DNA from: CAWELS01 sp964468205
Lineage (GTDB): Bacteria; Acidobacteriota; Terriglobia; Bryobacterales; Bryobacteraceae
Direction: 5' to 3'
Length of the DNA stretch: 64,000 nt
NCBI GenBank assembly: GCA_964468205.1
Contig: CAYXVG010000027.1
Span: forward strand, 1-64,000
Shown here: in pieces, positions 17,381-25,766 of the stretch
Position numbering within the stretch: the first letter of the stretch is position 1
Layout of the letters: every line of letters starts with the position of its first letter
Translations under genes and position numbers: made by a program
Notes under the pieces: generated by a model
What the model saw: the letters and a program-made list of their open reading frames with translations, nothing else
The model's database searches: none
What the model was told of the DNA's origin: nothing

Positions 17381-18646
17381 ATGGCTATTCGATCACGCCG
17401 CAATTTCCTGGCATCCGCGGGCGCGGGACTGGGGGGCGTCTTTTCCCTGGGATCCCTTTCGGCCGCGGTGCAAAACAACACGTCTCCCTACCGCCGTCCG
17501 AACCTGAAAATCACCGATGTCCGGACCGCCGAGGTGCGCGTGCACGGGCATCAAACCCATGTCCGCGTCTACACCGACGAAGGCATCTTCGGCGAAGGCG
17601 AATGCACCGACGCCGCCGACGGCGCGCCCGCGATTATCCATCATCGGTTCCGGCGCATGCTCATCGGACAGGACCCGCTGAACGTCGACTTCCTCTGGGA
17701 ACGCCTCCGTACCGCCGGCATCTTCGCCGGGGCCCAGGGCGGCCAGCACACCACCGCTCTCAGCGGCGTCGAGATCGCCCTCTGGGACCTCGCGGGCAAA
17801 GCCACCGGGCTTCCCGTCTACCAACTGCTCGGCGGAAAGATGCGCGACAAGATCCGCATCTACTGCGACTCCGCCCGCCACGAGCCCGACGACCCGAAGA
17901 CTCCCGAAACCTTCCAGTGGATCAAGGACCAGAACTTCACCATCGTCAAGATCGACTGCGATGACGCCGGGAACCCTCACCGCTGGGACCGGGTGAACTG
18001 GACCGCCAACAACATGGAGATCGACTACATGGTGAAGCGCGTTGGCTTCGTCCGCGAGAATTTCCCGCGGGAAACCGCGCTCTGCGTCGACGGCCACGGC
18101 CGCTTCGACATGACCACCGGCAAGCGCTTGGCCAAGGAGTTCGAGCAGTTCGAGCTGCTCTTCTTCGAGGAGCCGGTCCCGGCCGAGAACGTCGCCGCCA
18201 TGCGGGACGTTCGCGAATCGACCTCAACGCCCATCTGCTGCGGCGAGAACCGCTTCCTGCGCTGGGGCTTCAACGACATTCTGGAACAGCGCGCCGCCGA
18301 TGTCCTGATGCCGGACATACAGAAGTGCGGCGGCCTGCTCGAATCCCGCAAGATCGCCGACCTCGCGCACACCTACTACGTGCCGGTGGCGCCGCACTGC
18401 GTGGTGTCGCCGATTGGCACCATGGGCTCCGCGCACGTCTGCGCCTCCATCCCGAATTTCCTCGCCTGCGAGTTCCACTGGATGACGCACTGGGACCTGT
18501 GGAAAGGCTGGGTTAAGGAAGGCAACATCATGAAAGACGGCTTCATCGAAGTCACCGACCGCCCGGGGCTCGGCGTCACCATGGACGAAGAGTTCGCCAA
18601 ACAACGGCAGGTGCCTGGCACGCCCTGGTTCGAACCCACGGAATGA
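17381..18646 (+). CDS. Tat-exported mandelate racemase/muconate lactonizing enzyme family protein
   Basis: This 421-residue protein opens with SRRNFLASAG, a twin-arginine signal, and then shows both enolase-superfamily domains. Acidic metal ligands are visible in LCVDGHGRF, FFEEPVP and CCGENRF, with a lysine in IVKIDCDD and the likely catalytic His in PHCVVSPIG. This pattern resembles sugar-acid dehydratases of the superfamily (gluconate, galactonate, fuconate or rhamnonate types). An exported sugar-acid dehydratase is unusual, since characterised ones are cytoplasmic. It overlaps or abuts the next gene, so both are co-transcribed. The substrate is not determined. Confidence 0.85.
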   Translation: MAIRSRRNFLASAGAGLGGVFSLGSLSAAVQNNTSPYRRPNLKITDVRTAEVRVHGHQTHVRVYTDEGIFGEGECTDAADGAPAIIHHRFRRMLIGQDPLNVDFLWERLRTAGIFAGAQGGQHTTALSGVEIALWDLAGKATGLPVYQLLGGKMRDKIRIYCDSARHEPDDPKTPETFQWIKDQNFTIVKIDCDDAGNPHRWDRVNWTANNMEIDYMVKRVGFVRENFPRETALCVDGHGRFDMTTGKRLAKEFEQFELLFFEEPVPAENVAAMRDVRESTSTPICCGENRFLRWGFNDILEQRAADVLMPDIQKCGGLLESRKIADLAHTYYVPVAPHCVVSPIGTMGSAHVCASIPNFLACEFHWMTHWDLWKGWVKEGNIMKDGFIEVTDRPGLGVTMDEEFAKQRQVPGTPWFEPTE

Positions 18647-18657
18647 GGATATCCCGA

Positions 18658-20007
18658 ATGTCTGAATCATCGACCCACAAACGCGCCGTGCCGCGGCGCG
18701 ACTTTCTCCGCGGCGCTTCCGTGGCGGGCGCCGCCGCGGTGGCCACTTTCCCCTTCGTCAAAACGGCCCGGGGAGCGGGCGAAAAGATCCACGTCGGCTT
18801 GATCGGCTGCGGCGGCCGGGGCACGGGCGCCGCGCTGAACATCCTGCAGGCCGACACGAAGGTCATCTATCCGCCGCCGGGCAACGGCTACCACACGGAG
18901 AACGCCGTACCCGGCGCCCGTCCCAAAGCGTCGGATATCGAAATCGTCGCGCTGGCCGACCTCTTCCCACACCGCCTGGCCGAATGCCGCCGCCAACTCG
19001 CCATCGCGGGAGTGGCGGTGCCGGACAACCGCTGCTTCACCGGCTGGGAGGCCTACGAGAAGCTGCTCGGCATCTCCTCCATCAACTACGTCATCCTCGC
19101 GACGCCCCCGCAATTCCGCCCCCGCGAGTTCCGGGCCACGGTGGAGGCCGGCAAGAACGTCTTCCTCGAAAAGCCGGCCGCCGTGGACGCGCCCGGCGTG
19201 CGCTCCATTCTCGCCACCGGAGAGCTCGCCGCGAAGAAAGGATTGGCCGTGGGCGCCGGCACCCAGCGCCGCCATCAACTCGACCACCTCGAAACGGTGA
19301 AGCGCATCCACGACGGCGCCATCGGCGAGCTCATCGAAGGCCGGGCCTACTTCAACGTCGGCGCCATCTGGGCGATCCCGCACGTGCAGGGCTGGAGCGC
19401 CCTCGAATGGCAGCACCGCAACTGGCCCTACTTCACCTGGCTCTCCGGCGACAGCATTGTCGAGCAACACATTCACATGCTGGACCTCATGAACTGGGTA
19501 TTCGACGCGCACCCGGTGCGGGCGTACGGCGTCGGTGGCCGCATCAGCCACCCCCCGGGCGGAACCTTCGGCCACGTCTACGACCACTTCGCCGTCGAGT
19601 ACGAATACCCCAACGGCGGGCGGATGTTCAGCCAGAACCGGCAGATCGACGGCTGCGACGCGCGCATGGCCAACGCCGTGGTGGGCAGCAAGGGAACCAG
19701 CAACTGCGAGAACTCCATCACGGCCGGCGGCGGCTGGCGCTACCAGGGCAAACTGACGAACCCCTACGAGCAGGAGCACATCGACCTGATCGCCAGCATC
19801 CGCTCCGGCAATCCGGTAAACAAATCGAAGAACGTCGCCTGGGCCACCATGACCTCTATTCTCGGCCGCGAGGCCGCCTACACCGGAAAGGTGATGGAAT
19901 GGGACACCGTAATGCAGTCCCAGCGAAACTACAGCCCCGACCGTTACGAATTCGGCGACGCGAAGATGCCCGAGGTGGTGAACCCGGCCACCTACCGGTT
20001 CCTCTAA
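18658..20007 (+). CDS. Tat-exported Gfo/Idh/MocA family oxidoreductase
   Basis: About 449 residues. I chose ATG 18658 because a GAGG sequence lies 9 bases upstream; ATG 18643, overlapping the preceding stop as ATGA, is an alternative that adds 5 residues. A twin-arginine signal (PRRDFLRGASVAG) is followed by the nucleotide-binding fold VGLIGCGGRGTGA and the family EKP motif in VFLEKPAAVD. Such proteins oxidise or reduce sugars or cyclitols with a tightly bound NAD(P), which explains Tat export. The tandem with an exported dehydratase suggests the pair modifies a sugar outside the cytoplasm. Confidence 0.88.
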   Translation: MSESSTHKRAVPRRDFLRGASVAGAAAVATFPFVKTARGAGEKIHVGLIGCGGRGTGAALNILQADTKVIYPPPGNGYHTENAVPGARPKASDIEIVALADLFPHRLAECRRQLAIAGVAVPDNRCFTGWEAYEKLLGISSINYVILATPPQFRPREFRATVEAGKNVFLEKPAAVDAPGVRSILATGELAAKKGLAVGAGTQRRHQLDHLETVKRIHDGAIGELIEGRAYFNVGAIWAIPHVQGWSALEWQHRNWPYFTWLSGDSIVEQHIHMLDLMNWVFDAHPVRAYGVGGRISHPPGGTFGHVYDHFAVEYEYPNGGRMFSQNRQIDGCDARMANAVVGSKGTSNCENSITAGGGWRYQGKLTNPYEQEHIDLIASIRSGNPVNKSKNVAWATMTSILGREAAYTGKVMEWDTVMQSQRNYSPDRYEFGDAKMPEVVNPATYRFL

Positions 20008-20221
20008 CGACCCAACGCGCTGGACAAAATACCCGGTGAAGCCGCCGCCTCACACGCCGCCCGCCCGGCGCCAAACGGCGGACCTTGCATCCGCACCCGG
20101 ACTCCCCGATCCCGAAGCGGCCACCATCTCCGCCATCCACCAGACCAACCTGACCGGCCAATCGCACGGCAATCCCGCGGCTGCATGGTTCGGTGAAGCC
20201 AACGGAGCTTCTCCGTCGCTT

Positions 20222-21202
20222 TCACCGAATTCGCGCCAGTTCGCGAATCGAGCCGGAGCCAAGGATCGTGAGTTTGCCAACCACATGACCGCTCTCCAGG
20301 TCCAACGCAACCACCTTGCCGTTGGTCTTCGCCCTTCTTTCGCGGGGCACGATTTCCGATAATCCGACCAGGAGAAATCCGTCTTCCACCACGAGTCCCC
20401 GTGGATAATCTCCAACTGTCAACCTGCGGTCCCCACAGACCACGACGCCATTGTCGGAGTCACAGTAGGTCAGTTCGCCCCTCGGAAAAGCGATGTTGTG
20501 AGCGGATCCCGCAATGGTCTGGATGGTATCCAGAAGCTGCAGACGGTGGTCAAGAACTACAATCTGGCTTTTTCGCCCGCTTTTTTGGGTTTGATTGTGG
20601 TACATCACATAAAACTTACCCTCGTGCTCCGTGATCGAGTTCATCCACACGTCGGTGCTGCTTAGCCAGCCCCCCGGGAGGAAACACCGCACTTCTCTGA
20701 GACCGTCACTGTGGAGGCGGTATTGAACCAGACGGTTGTTGAGCGTGTCCGTGACGTACAGCGAATCCTCGAACGCCCGAACCTGATGAACCATCGGACC
20801 GACCCGTGTCAGTTCGATACGAATATCGCTGATGTCGCCGTCCGACAGCCGGAAGCTGATGATCTCGCCGGTGTGCTTCCTCCGCCAGTGACGGAAGGCA
20901 TACCAGCGGTCGCGGTACTGGTCCAACCCAAATCCGTAGCCTGCCAGCAACCGTTCGACGCGGCCCGAGTCGTAAGAATAGAGTCCGTTATGAGCGACAA
21001 TCAGAAAGTGGCCGTTCACCTCGCCCTCTTGTGTGAATGCGGCTGCTTCACGGAGCGGTTGATCGGGTGGGAGGCCAACTCGCAACGCTTCGGCCGCCGA
21101 CCTCGCTTGCCGCAACGGAACCAGGATGGAATAAGGTAGTTGCTTGTTGGCCGCGAACCGAAGGTACGTACTCACAGCGCTTGGAGTGAAGTGCTTGCTC
21201 AT
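20222..21202 (-). CDS. Beta-propeller-like protein, DUF4915/TIGR03032-like
   Basis: This 326-residue protein has repeated beta-blade patterns (LYVTDTLNNRLVQYRL, HNIAFPRGELTYCDSD, GDYPRGLVVEDGFLLVGLSE). The last resembles a motif I associate with DUF4915/TIGR03032 proteins, which are of unknown biochemical function and often sit beside sulfotransferases or methyltransferases. No signal peptide is evident. The methyltransferase gene lies 257 bases upstream in the same direction. Base composition is lower in GC than in the sugar region, and it marks the left part of an accessory island. Family assignment is tentative. Confidence 0.65.
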   Translation of the reverse strand: MSKHFTPSAVSTYLRFAANKQLPYSILVPLRQARSAAEALRVGLPPDQPLREAAAFTQEGEVNGHFLIVAHNGLYSYDSGRVERLLAGYGFGLDQYRDRWYAFRHWRRKHTGEIISFRLSDGDISDIRIELTRVGPMVHQVRAFEDSLYVTDTLNNRLVQYRLHSDGLREVRCFLPGGWLSSTDVWMNSITEHEGKFYVMYHNQTQKSGRKSQIVVLDHRLQLLDTIQTIAGSAHNIAFPRGELTYCDSDNGVVVCGDRRLTVGDYPRGLVVEDGFLLVGLSEIVPRERRAKTNGKVVALDLESGHVVGKLTILGSGSIRELARIR

Positions 21203-21459
21203 ATGCTCTTGGAGTATCGAGTATCGAAGACTGCGATGGCCGGCGCTTCTCCGGCTGCCCGGGCTCGTTCGATGCGAGGCGGGTAGGCCTCGCGAAACCG
21301 TGGTAAACGCGCCCCGTTAATCTGCCGTCAGATCCGGGTAGAGGGCGGCGCAACAAGAACCGCGAACAACCCAATCCGGCTTGGCGGGCGGGCGCGCGGA
21401 GGCCGCTTGTCATTGCTTTCCCCTCCGATCGTCAACCATCCTACCGCGATAACTCTGCC

Positions 21460-22272
21460 TCAGTCCGTTACTTCCTGCGTTCTTTCTCCCGCCCCCGAGT
21501 TGCGCCAGAAACTGATGTGCCGGGTGGACGGCGTCCACATCTCGTGGATTTCGGTGAGCCACCCGCGGTCCTCCAAGAGTCGCCGATGTAGATCATTGAT
21601 GTAGACGACAGTCAAAGATCTAGGATTGACGGCAAGCGAGCGTTCAATCTTCGTTAAGACTTCGTTCAGTGTGTCCGCTCCAAACGGGTTGAATAGGACA
21701 TATATCGTTCCATCATCAAGATCGGCTTGCGCGGCGTCCTGGCGGACAATATCGATCGGGGTTTCGCGTCCTCTAAGGCGGCGGGCGTTAGCCATTGCTG
21801 TCTCAGCCAACGCCGGAGAAAGCTCCACTCCGACGCAACGCTGGAGCCGGAGCCGGGCGAACATGCAGACGACCCTGCCCTTTCCAGCGCCAAGGTCGAA
21901 TACCGTATCACTGGGTCGGGGCTCCAGGAATTGGATGATCCTCCGCAGGACGGCGTAGTCAATCGCGTAGTAGCCGCCCATATCCCCATTCTTTACAGGT
22001 ACACTCCGTTGTTGATCCTGAAACAACCGTTCTGGTTCAATGCGGTTCACCGACCAGCGATGGGGCGTCGTCTCAATGTTGAGGAGCCAATCATTGGCCA
22101 GTGTCCGCATGAGCCGTACTTGGCGATAGCCGCCACGGACGAACCCGCGCAATGGTCCGCCTAGCCAGTCAAGAGGCGCTTTTGAGTTGGAATGAGTATC
22201 CCGTGCTGCTCCCGATCCGGCCCTCGAGACCGGAACCGTTCGCCGGGAAGTCGCACCGGCAGTGTTCCCCAA
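21460..22272 (-). CDS. Class I SAM-dependent methyltransferase
   Basis: This is up to 270 residues. The SAM-binding motif VFDLGAGKGRVVC and the acidic residue ending the second strand (CVGVELSP) are clear. The post-I region leads to VLFNPFGADTL, which sits where N6-adenine and similar enzymes have NPPY-like motifs. The C-terminus is WTPSTRHISFWRN. The TTG start at 22272 has no ribosome site, and the first 50 residues look poorly conserved, so the true start may be further in (for example the ATG of MRTLANDW). The substrate is unknown. The island context allows glycan, lipid or small-molecule methylation. Confidence 0.75.
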   Translation of the reverse strand: MGNTAGATSRRTVPVSRAGSGAARDTHSNSKAPLDWLGGPLRGFVRGGYRQVRLMRTLANDWLLNIETTPHRWSVNRIEPERLFQDQQRSVPVKNGDMGGYYAIDYAVLRRIIQFLEPRPSDTVFDLGAGKGRVVCMFARLRLQRCVGVELSPALAETAMANARRLRGRETPIDIVRQDAAQADLDDGTIYVLFNPFGADTLNEVLTKIERSLAVNPRSLTVVYINDLHRRLLEDRGWLTEIHEMWTPSTRHISFWRNSGAGERTQEVTD

Positions 22273-22524
22273 GGATGTTCCCTCCTAGCCGGGGGCGAGT
22301 TCCCGCCGCAGCAGCAATGATTCCCAGTATGCCCCCCGTTGCTGAAACAATCGCATACCGATTCACGATTGTCAACCGGAAACCGGGACCAGTGCCGCAG
22401 GCCAGTCCCCGCACCTTGCCCGCATTCCCGCCAGTCTCCCCGATCGCCAAAACCCGGCTGGCTTTCTCGCCATTGCCCGGCCGGAGCTGCCGTTGCCGCT
22501 CCCCCGGTTTCTCTGAACGATGGA

Positions 22525-22857
22525 CTACGCGGCTCGACGCCGATCGGCACGCTTGATCAACTCTGCAATCTCGCCGGTAGTCGCGCCAATCGCCAAAAGC
22601 GACCGCATCATCAAGTCGAGCGTGACAGACCGGTCTCCCCCTCCATCTTGACCACGCGCGACTGGCTGGAACCCAGTTTTCTTCGCCAGAGCGGACTGCG
22701 TCAGTCCCTGTTTCTCCCGCGATCGGCGTACCCCGGCTACAAGGGCCAGCTTCAACTCTACGTACTTCGCCTCGTCCGGGCTCAGATCCAGAAATTCGGC
22801 CACGTCCCCGATGGCCCATCCGGCGCCTTCGAGTCGTGCTCTCTGGGAAGTATTCAT
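22525..22857 (-). CDS. HigA-type XRE antitoxin with altered recognition helix
   Basis: This 110-residue protein starts at ATG 22857 with an AGGAAG-like site upstream. The N-terminus (AGWAIGDVAEFLDLSPDE) and helix REKQGLTQSALAKKTG fit XRE antitoxins of the HigA kind, and the end (SVTLDLMMRSLLAIGAT) does too. Between them about 12 residues (FQPVARGQDGGG) do not fit. Shifting the frame by one base restores T-G-S-S-Q-S-R-V-V-K-M-E, the normal recognition helix. Two opposite one-base changes in G-runs (22672-22674 and 22637-22641) would account for this. It lies 50 bases downstream of the toxin gene. DNA binding and autorepression are probably lost unless the changes are assembly errors. Confidence 0.75.
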   Translation of the reverse strand: MNTSQRARLEGAGWAIGDVAEFLDLSPDEAKYVELKLALVAGVRRSREKQGLTQSALAKKTGFQPVARGQDGGGDRSVTLDLMMRSLLAIGATTGEIAELIKRADRRRAA

Positions 22858-22908
22858 CCTTTGCTTCCTGCTTTCGCCCAAAGCCGCCCTCCGGTACGCG
22901 GAAAAGCG

Positions 22909-23172
22909 TCATTTGCAGGTCTTCAGAATCTCATCCGGTGTTGCCGAAGTCTTCTTGCTGAACACACCCAGGATTATGACGGCGTCAGCAGCAAGGTGGT
23001 AGATGATCCCCCACGTCTGGTTCTCGCCGTTGACCTGAATTTGATGGCATTGCCGGTTGATCGAGGGCATCGGCCTCGAATGCGGCGAAGCAAGGTTCTG
23101 GCCGCGCTGAAGTCTTCGCAGCAGGAACCCGGCTTCCACGCAAGCTTCCACGCCGAACGGCGGTGACTTCAC
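22909..23172 (-). CDS. HigB/RelE-type toxin
   Basis: The 87-residue protein carries motifs of the phage Gp49/HigB branch of the RelE superfamily: GFLLRRLQRGQ, PHSRPMPSI, NQTWGIIYHL and VIILGVFSKKT. Members are ribosome-dependent mRNA interferases. Recognisable sequence continues upstream of the GTG at 23172 (KPPIWLKGEV), but no ATG, GTG or TTG lies in frame before an upstream TAA. Either GTG 23172 is used, giving a shortened protein, or the native start has been lost. The antitoxin gene follows on the same strand, the usual toxin-first order for HigBA. Activity is doubtful. Confidence 0.7.
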   Translation of the reverse strand: MKSPPFGVEACVEAGFLLRRLQRGQNLASPHSRPMPSINRQCHQIQVNGENQTWGIIYHLAADAVIILGVFSKKTSATPDEILKTCK

Positions 23173-24046
23173 CTCGCCTTTCAGCCAAATCGGTGGTTTG
23201 CTCCGTAAACGAGCCGTAATTCCTTATGTCCAACATGACAAAAGTGATATCTGCGAGCGAGGACTAGAAGTCGACAGCTACACTGACCCCCAGCGGAGCA
23301 ATCTCGACGCACGAACGCGGCCGCCTCTTTCCCGTGAACTCATCGGAGTCGCGGGTCCGGCTTCCAGAGCCCCCGTCGCGAATAATCCAGCGGGCGTTTC
23401 GCCGGTCTTTGGGCGGTTGATTCTCATCTGCAGGAAACACTTCTTGGCAAACGCCACGCTGGTGGCTCAGATCCCGCCTGACAGCGGCGCGGCCGCGAGG
23501 CGGTAGCGCTTGAGTCCCACCTTCTCAGCATCACCCCCATTTCGCGGAGCGCTCTTCGTTCGCGGCCCCCTAACGAATAGATTCCTCGGATGATATCGAC
23601 AATACCCGGCATTCCCGTCCGCCTGCTGGCGGGTCACGGCAAGGCGGCTCTCGTGTTGCGGCAATCTGTCTCGTAGGTGCGGACGGAGTTCATCTTATCC
23701 ACCGAATTCCGCGATGCGGGTCATTCGTGTTGTCGGGGCCGCCAGCCGCCAGTCTCACGGATGTAGACGAAACTTCAACTGCGGCTGCTGGCATCCGTCC
23801 TCCCCGCCGCCCCGCGAAGAGCCACAAATAGGGAAATTCTTTCGTTATCCGGCGTGAAATATCTACGTATATAGACGGCATGTCCTCATGCACACAACTG
23901 ATATCACGGCCTTTTCTACCAATGGCATCGGTCGTGCAGGCTCAGTGAACCGGAGGGAAGAAATGGCTGGCCGGGCATGCGATCGTCTCGCACCGGCCAG
24001 CCACGACCCACATTACTGGAATCTGGAGCCAATAGGAGGGCGACCC
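23173..24046. other. 874-base region without a convincing gene
   Basis: Both strands have only short frames (62-102 codons) that I do not recognise and that overlap each other. Composition is mixed, with an AT-rich stretch near 23840-23880 containing ACGTATATAGAC. It may hold decayed island genes and the promoter of the CHRD gene, which itself begins with a good ribosome site at the end of this region. Confidence 0.5.
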
Positions 24047-24535
24047 ATGAAGAGAATTGTCACGACACTCAGCATCATCGTGCTGGCCACCGCTGTGTCA
24101 GCATTCGCGAGGAAGGGCGATATTGGATTCGAGGCAAAGCTGGCCGGGGAAAATGAGGTTCCCCCGGTTGCAACTGACACCGAAGGCAAGGCCGATTTTC
24201 AGGTCAACGAGGAGCAGACGATCATCGAGTATGAACTCGAGATCGAGGCCCCGGCGAACGCTACCCTTCTGGGACAGGCGGGCGCTCACATTCACTGCGG
24301 CTTGCCCGATGAGAACGGTCCGGTAGTAGTATTCTTGGCCGGCGTGATCCCCGGTGGAGTCGGCGCCGAGCTGAAAATCGAGGGATCCCTGACCGAGGCA
24401 AACATCGTAAATGACGCGTGCGGAGCCACTCTGCCGCTGCTGGTGCAATCAATGCGGGCTGGGATGACCTACGTCAACGTCCACAGTTCTGATTTCCCGG
24501 CCGGAGAGATCCGCGGGCAGATTGTCGAGGAGTAG
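24047..24535 (+). CDS. Secreted CHRD-domain protein
   Basis: The 162-residue protein starts at ATG 24047 with GGAGGG 7 bases upstream. A Sec signal peptide (MKRIVTTLSIIVLATAVSA) is followed by one CHRD domain from about residue 26 to the end: FEAKLAGENEVPPV, GQAGAHIHCG and VNVHSSDFPAGEIRGQI. CHRD domains were named after chordin and are found in many secreted bacterial proteins. Some bacterial examples contain conserved His residues, and two His plus a Cys (HIHCG) are visible here. Function is unknown. It stands alone between a toxin-antitoxin unit and a phage remnant. Confidence 0.85.
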   Translation: MKRIVTTLSIIVLATAVSAFARKGDIGFEAKLAGENEVPPVATDTEGKADFQVNEEQTIIEYELEIEAPANATLLGQAGAHIHCGLPDENGPVVVFLAGVIPGGVGAELKIEGSLTEANIVNDACGATLPLLVQSMRAGMTYVNVHSSDFPAGEIRGQIVEE

Positions 24536-24569
24536 ATCTCCCAATAAGCGCTTTTCCAGGGGAGCCCTG

Positions 24570-25089
24570 ACATAGCGAGGGCCATGAGCTTGTCAGCCAG
24601 CGCATAGGAGGTGAGGATACCGGCGGTTCACAAAGCCACCTGGCCGAACTTGGTGAGCAGGTCCGTGTTCTCCCGGAGCCAGCCAACGAGTTCGCGCAGG
24701 TTGCCGATCAGTGCTTTGAAGTCATCCTGGAACTGCGCACCGATGTCCTCGTGGAGGTTGTTGAACTCGCGCCGGAGTGCACCAAGTTGGCCTTCGACAG
24801 ATTGCGAAGCCGCCACCTTGACGTTCTCCGCAGCCATCATCACGGAACCAATGATGAAGTCCTTCGCCCAATTGAGAGCGAACTTGATGGCATCCGCGAA
24901 CAGATTCCCTGCCGTGGCTCCCTTGGCCCTCGAAGCCGTCATCCGGCCGATGCCGGAGGAAGCGCCGAGCGCGGTCTTTACTGCCGTCGCTTCGAGTGAG
25001 GACAGGTGCGCGTTGACGCTCTTGATCGAGGCGTTGGCACTGTTCGTGCTAACTTCGACGACGAGTTCGAGCTTGTTGGTGGCCGCCAC
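24570..25089 (-). pseudogene. Phage tail tape-measure protein remnant
   Basis: From GTG 25089 the frame encodes 153 residues resembling the start of a tape-measure protein: repeated alanine-rich helices, ASRAKGATAGNLFADAIKFALNWAKDF, then LGALRREFNNLHEDIGAQFQDDF and LVGWLRENTDLLTKFG. A TGA at 24628 ends it, yet the same frame continues with sensible sequence (TAGILTSYALADKLMALA) to about 24570 before recognisable sequence stops. Full tape-measure proteins are several hundred residues or more, so this is the N-terminal stub of a lost prophage or tail-like element. No other phage gene is intact nearby. Confidence 0.6.
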
Positions 25090-25152
25090 GTTGTCCTCAA
25101 TGTGCCGTGCTCAAGCGTTGCCTAGTGGTACCGCCGGCGATACCATGGTTCT

Positions 25153-25392
25153 GTGGCCAAGGCGGAGAAGATCCTTGCCAGGATGCGAACCAATCCGCGC
25201 AACTGGCACATCGATGATCTAAAGGTCGTTGCCGCAAAACACGGCTTTGACTATCGGCAGCACGGGACGAGCCATGTCGTGTTTCGTCACCCCTTGGCTG
25301 GTCTCCTCACCGTTCCGGCTGCACGTCCCATCAAGCCGGTCTACATCCGGCAGTTTGTGGCTCTCGTCGCTCGAGCAAGAGGTGAAGAATGA
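25153..25392 (+). CDS. hicA: HicA-family mRNA interferase toxin
   Basis: The 79-residue protein starts at GTG 25153. It has the HicA double-stranded RNA-binding-like fold signature: an N-terminal helix (AEKILARM), LKVVAAKHGFDYRQHG, then the catalytic histidine His41 in TSHVVFRHP, and PIKPVYIRQFVALV. HicA cleaves mRNA and is held inactive by HicB. Its stop overlaps the antitoxin start by four bases (ATGA), so the two are translationally coupled, toxin first. It lies on the accessory island near tRNA-Pro. Confidence 0.87.
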   Translation: MAKAEKILARMRTNPRNWHIDDLKVVAAKHGFDYRQHGTSHVVFRHPLAGLLTVPAARPIKPVYIRQFVALVARARGEE

Positions 25393-25766
25393 GAAAGCAA
25401 AAACAGTTGGACTCCTACCCCTTCACCATCCGTCCACTTTCGGACGAAGACGGTGGAGGCTACCTGATCGAGTACCTTGATCTCCCCGGTGTGATCTCCG
25501 ATGGCGAAACCGTCGAAGAGGCGACGCGAAATGGGCGCGACGCGCTGCAGGCGGCGCTTAGCACACTAAAGGAGTGCGGCGACCCGATTCCGAAACCTGG
25601 CTCTGCTATCTCGGCGAGTGGCCAATGGCGTCAGCGCGTACCGAAGTCGCTTCATGCCCGTTTGGTGGAGCGCGCGCGGCAGGAAGGCGTGAGCCTCAAT
25701 ACCTTAGTGACGTCCATGATTGCGGAAGGGCTCGGCAAACGGGGATCGTCTTCGAGTCGACGATAG
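25389..25766 (+). CDS. hicB: HicB-family antitoxin
   Basis: This 125-residue antitoxin has the partly degraded RNase H-like HicB domain in the first 75 residues (GGGYLIEYLDLPGVISDGETVEEATRN) and a ribbon-helix-helix DNA-binding tail (VPKSLHARLVERARQEGVSLNTLV). This two-domain design neutralises HicA and represses the operon. It overlaps hicA by four bases. Unlike the HicB remnant at 3.5 kb it is intact and paired. The C-terminal SSSSRR tail is probably unstructured. Confidence 0.87.
   Translation: MRKQKQLDSYPFTIRPLSDEDGGGYLIEYLDLPGVISDGETVEEATRNGRDALQAALSTLKECGDPIPKPGSAISASGQWRQRVPKSLHARLVERARQEGVSLNTLVTSMIAEGLGKRGSSSSRR

Noticed and set aside
20008..20221. Possible gene between the oxidoreductase and the propeller gene
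   Set aside because: Only short frames with no ribosome site; the region is a convergent gap.
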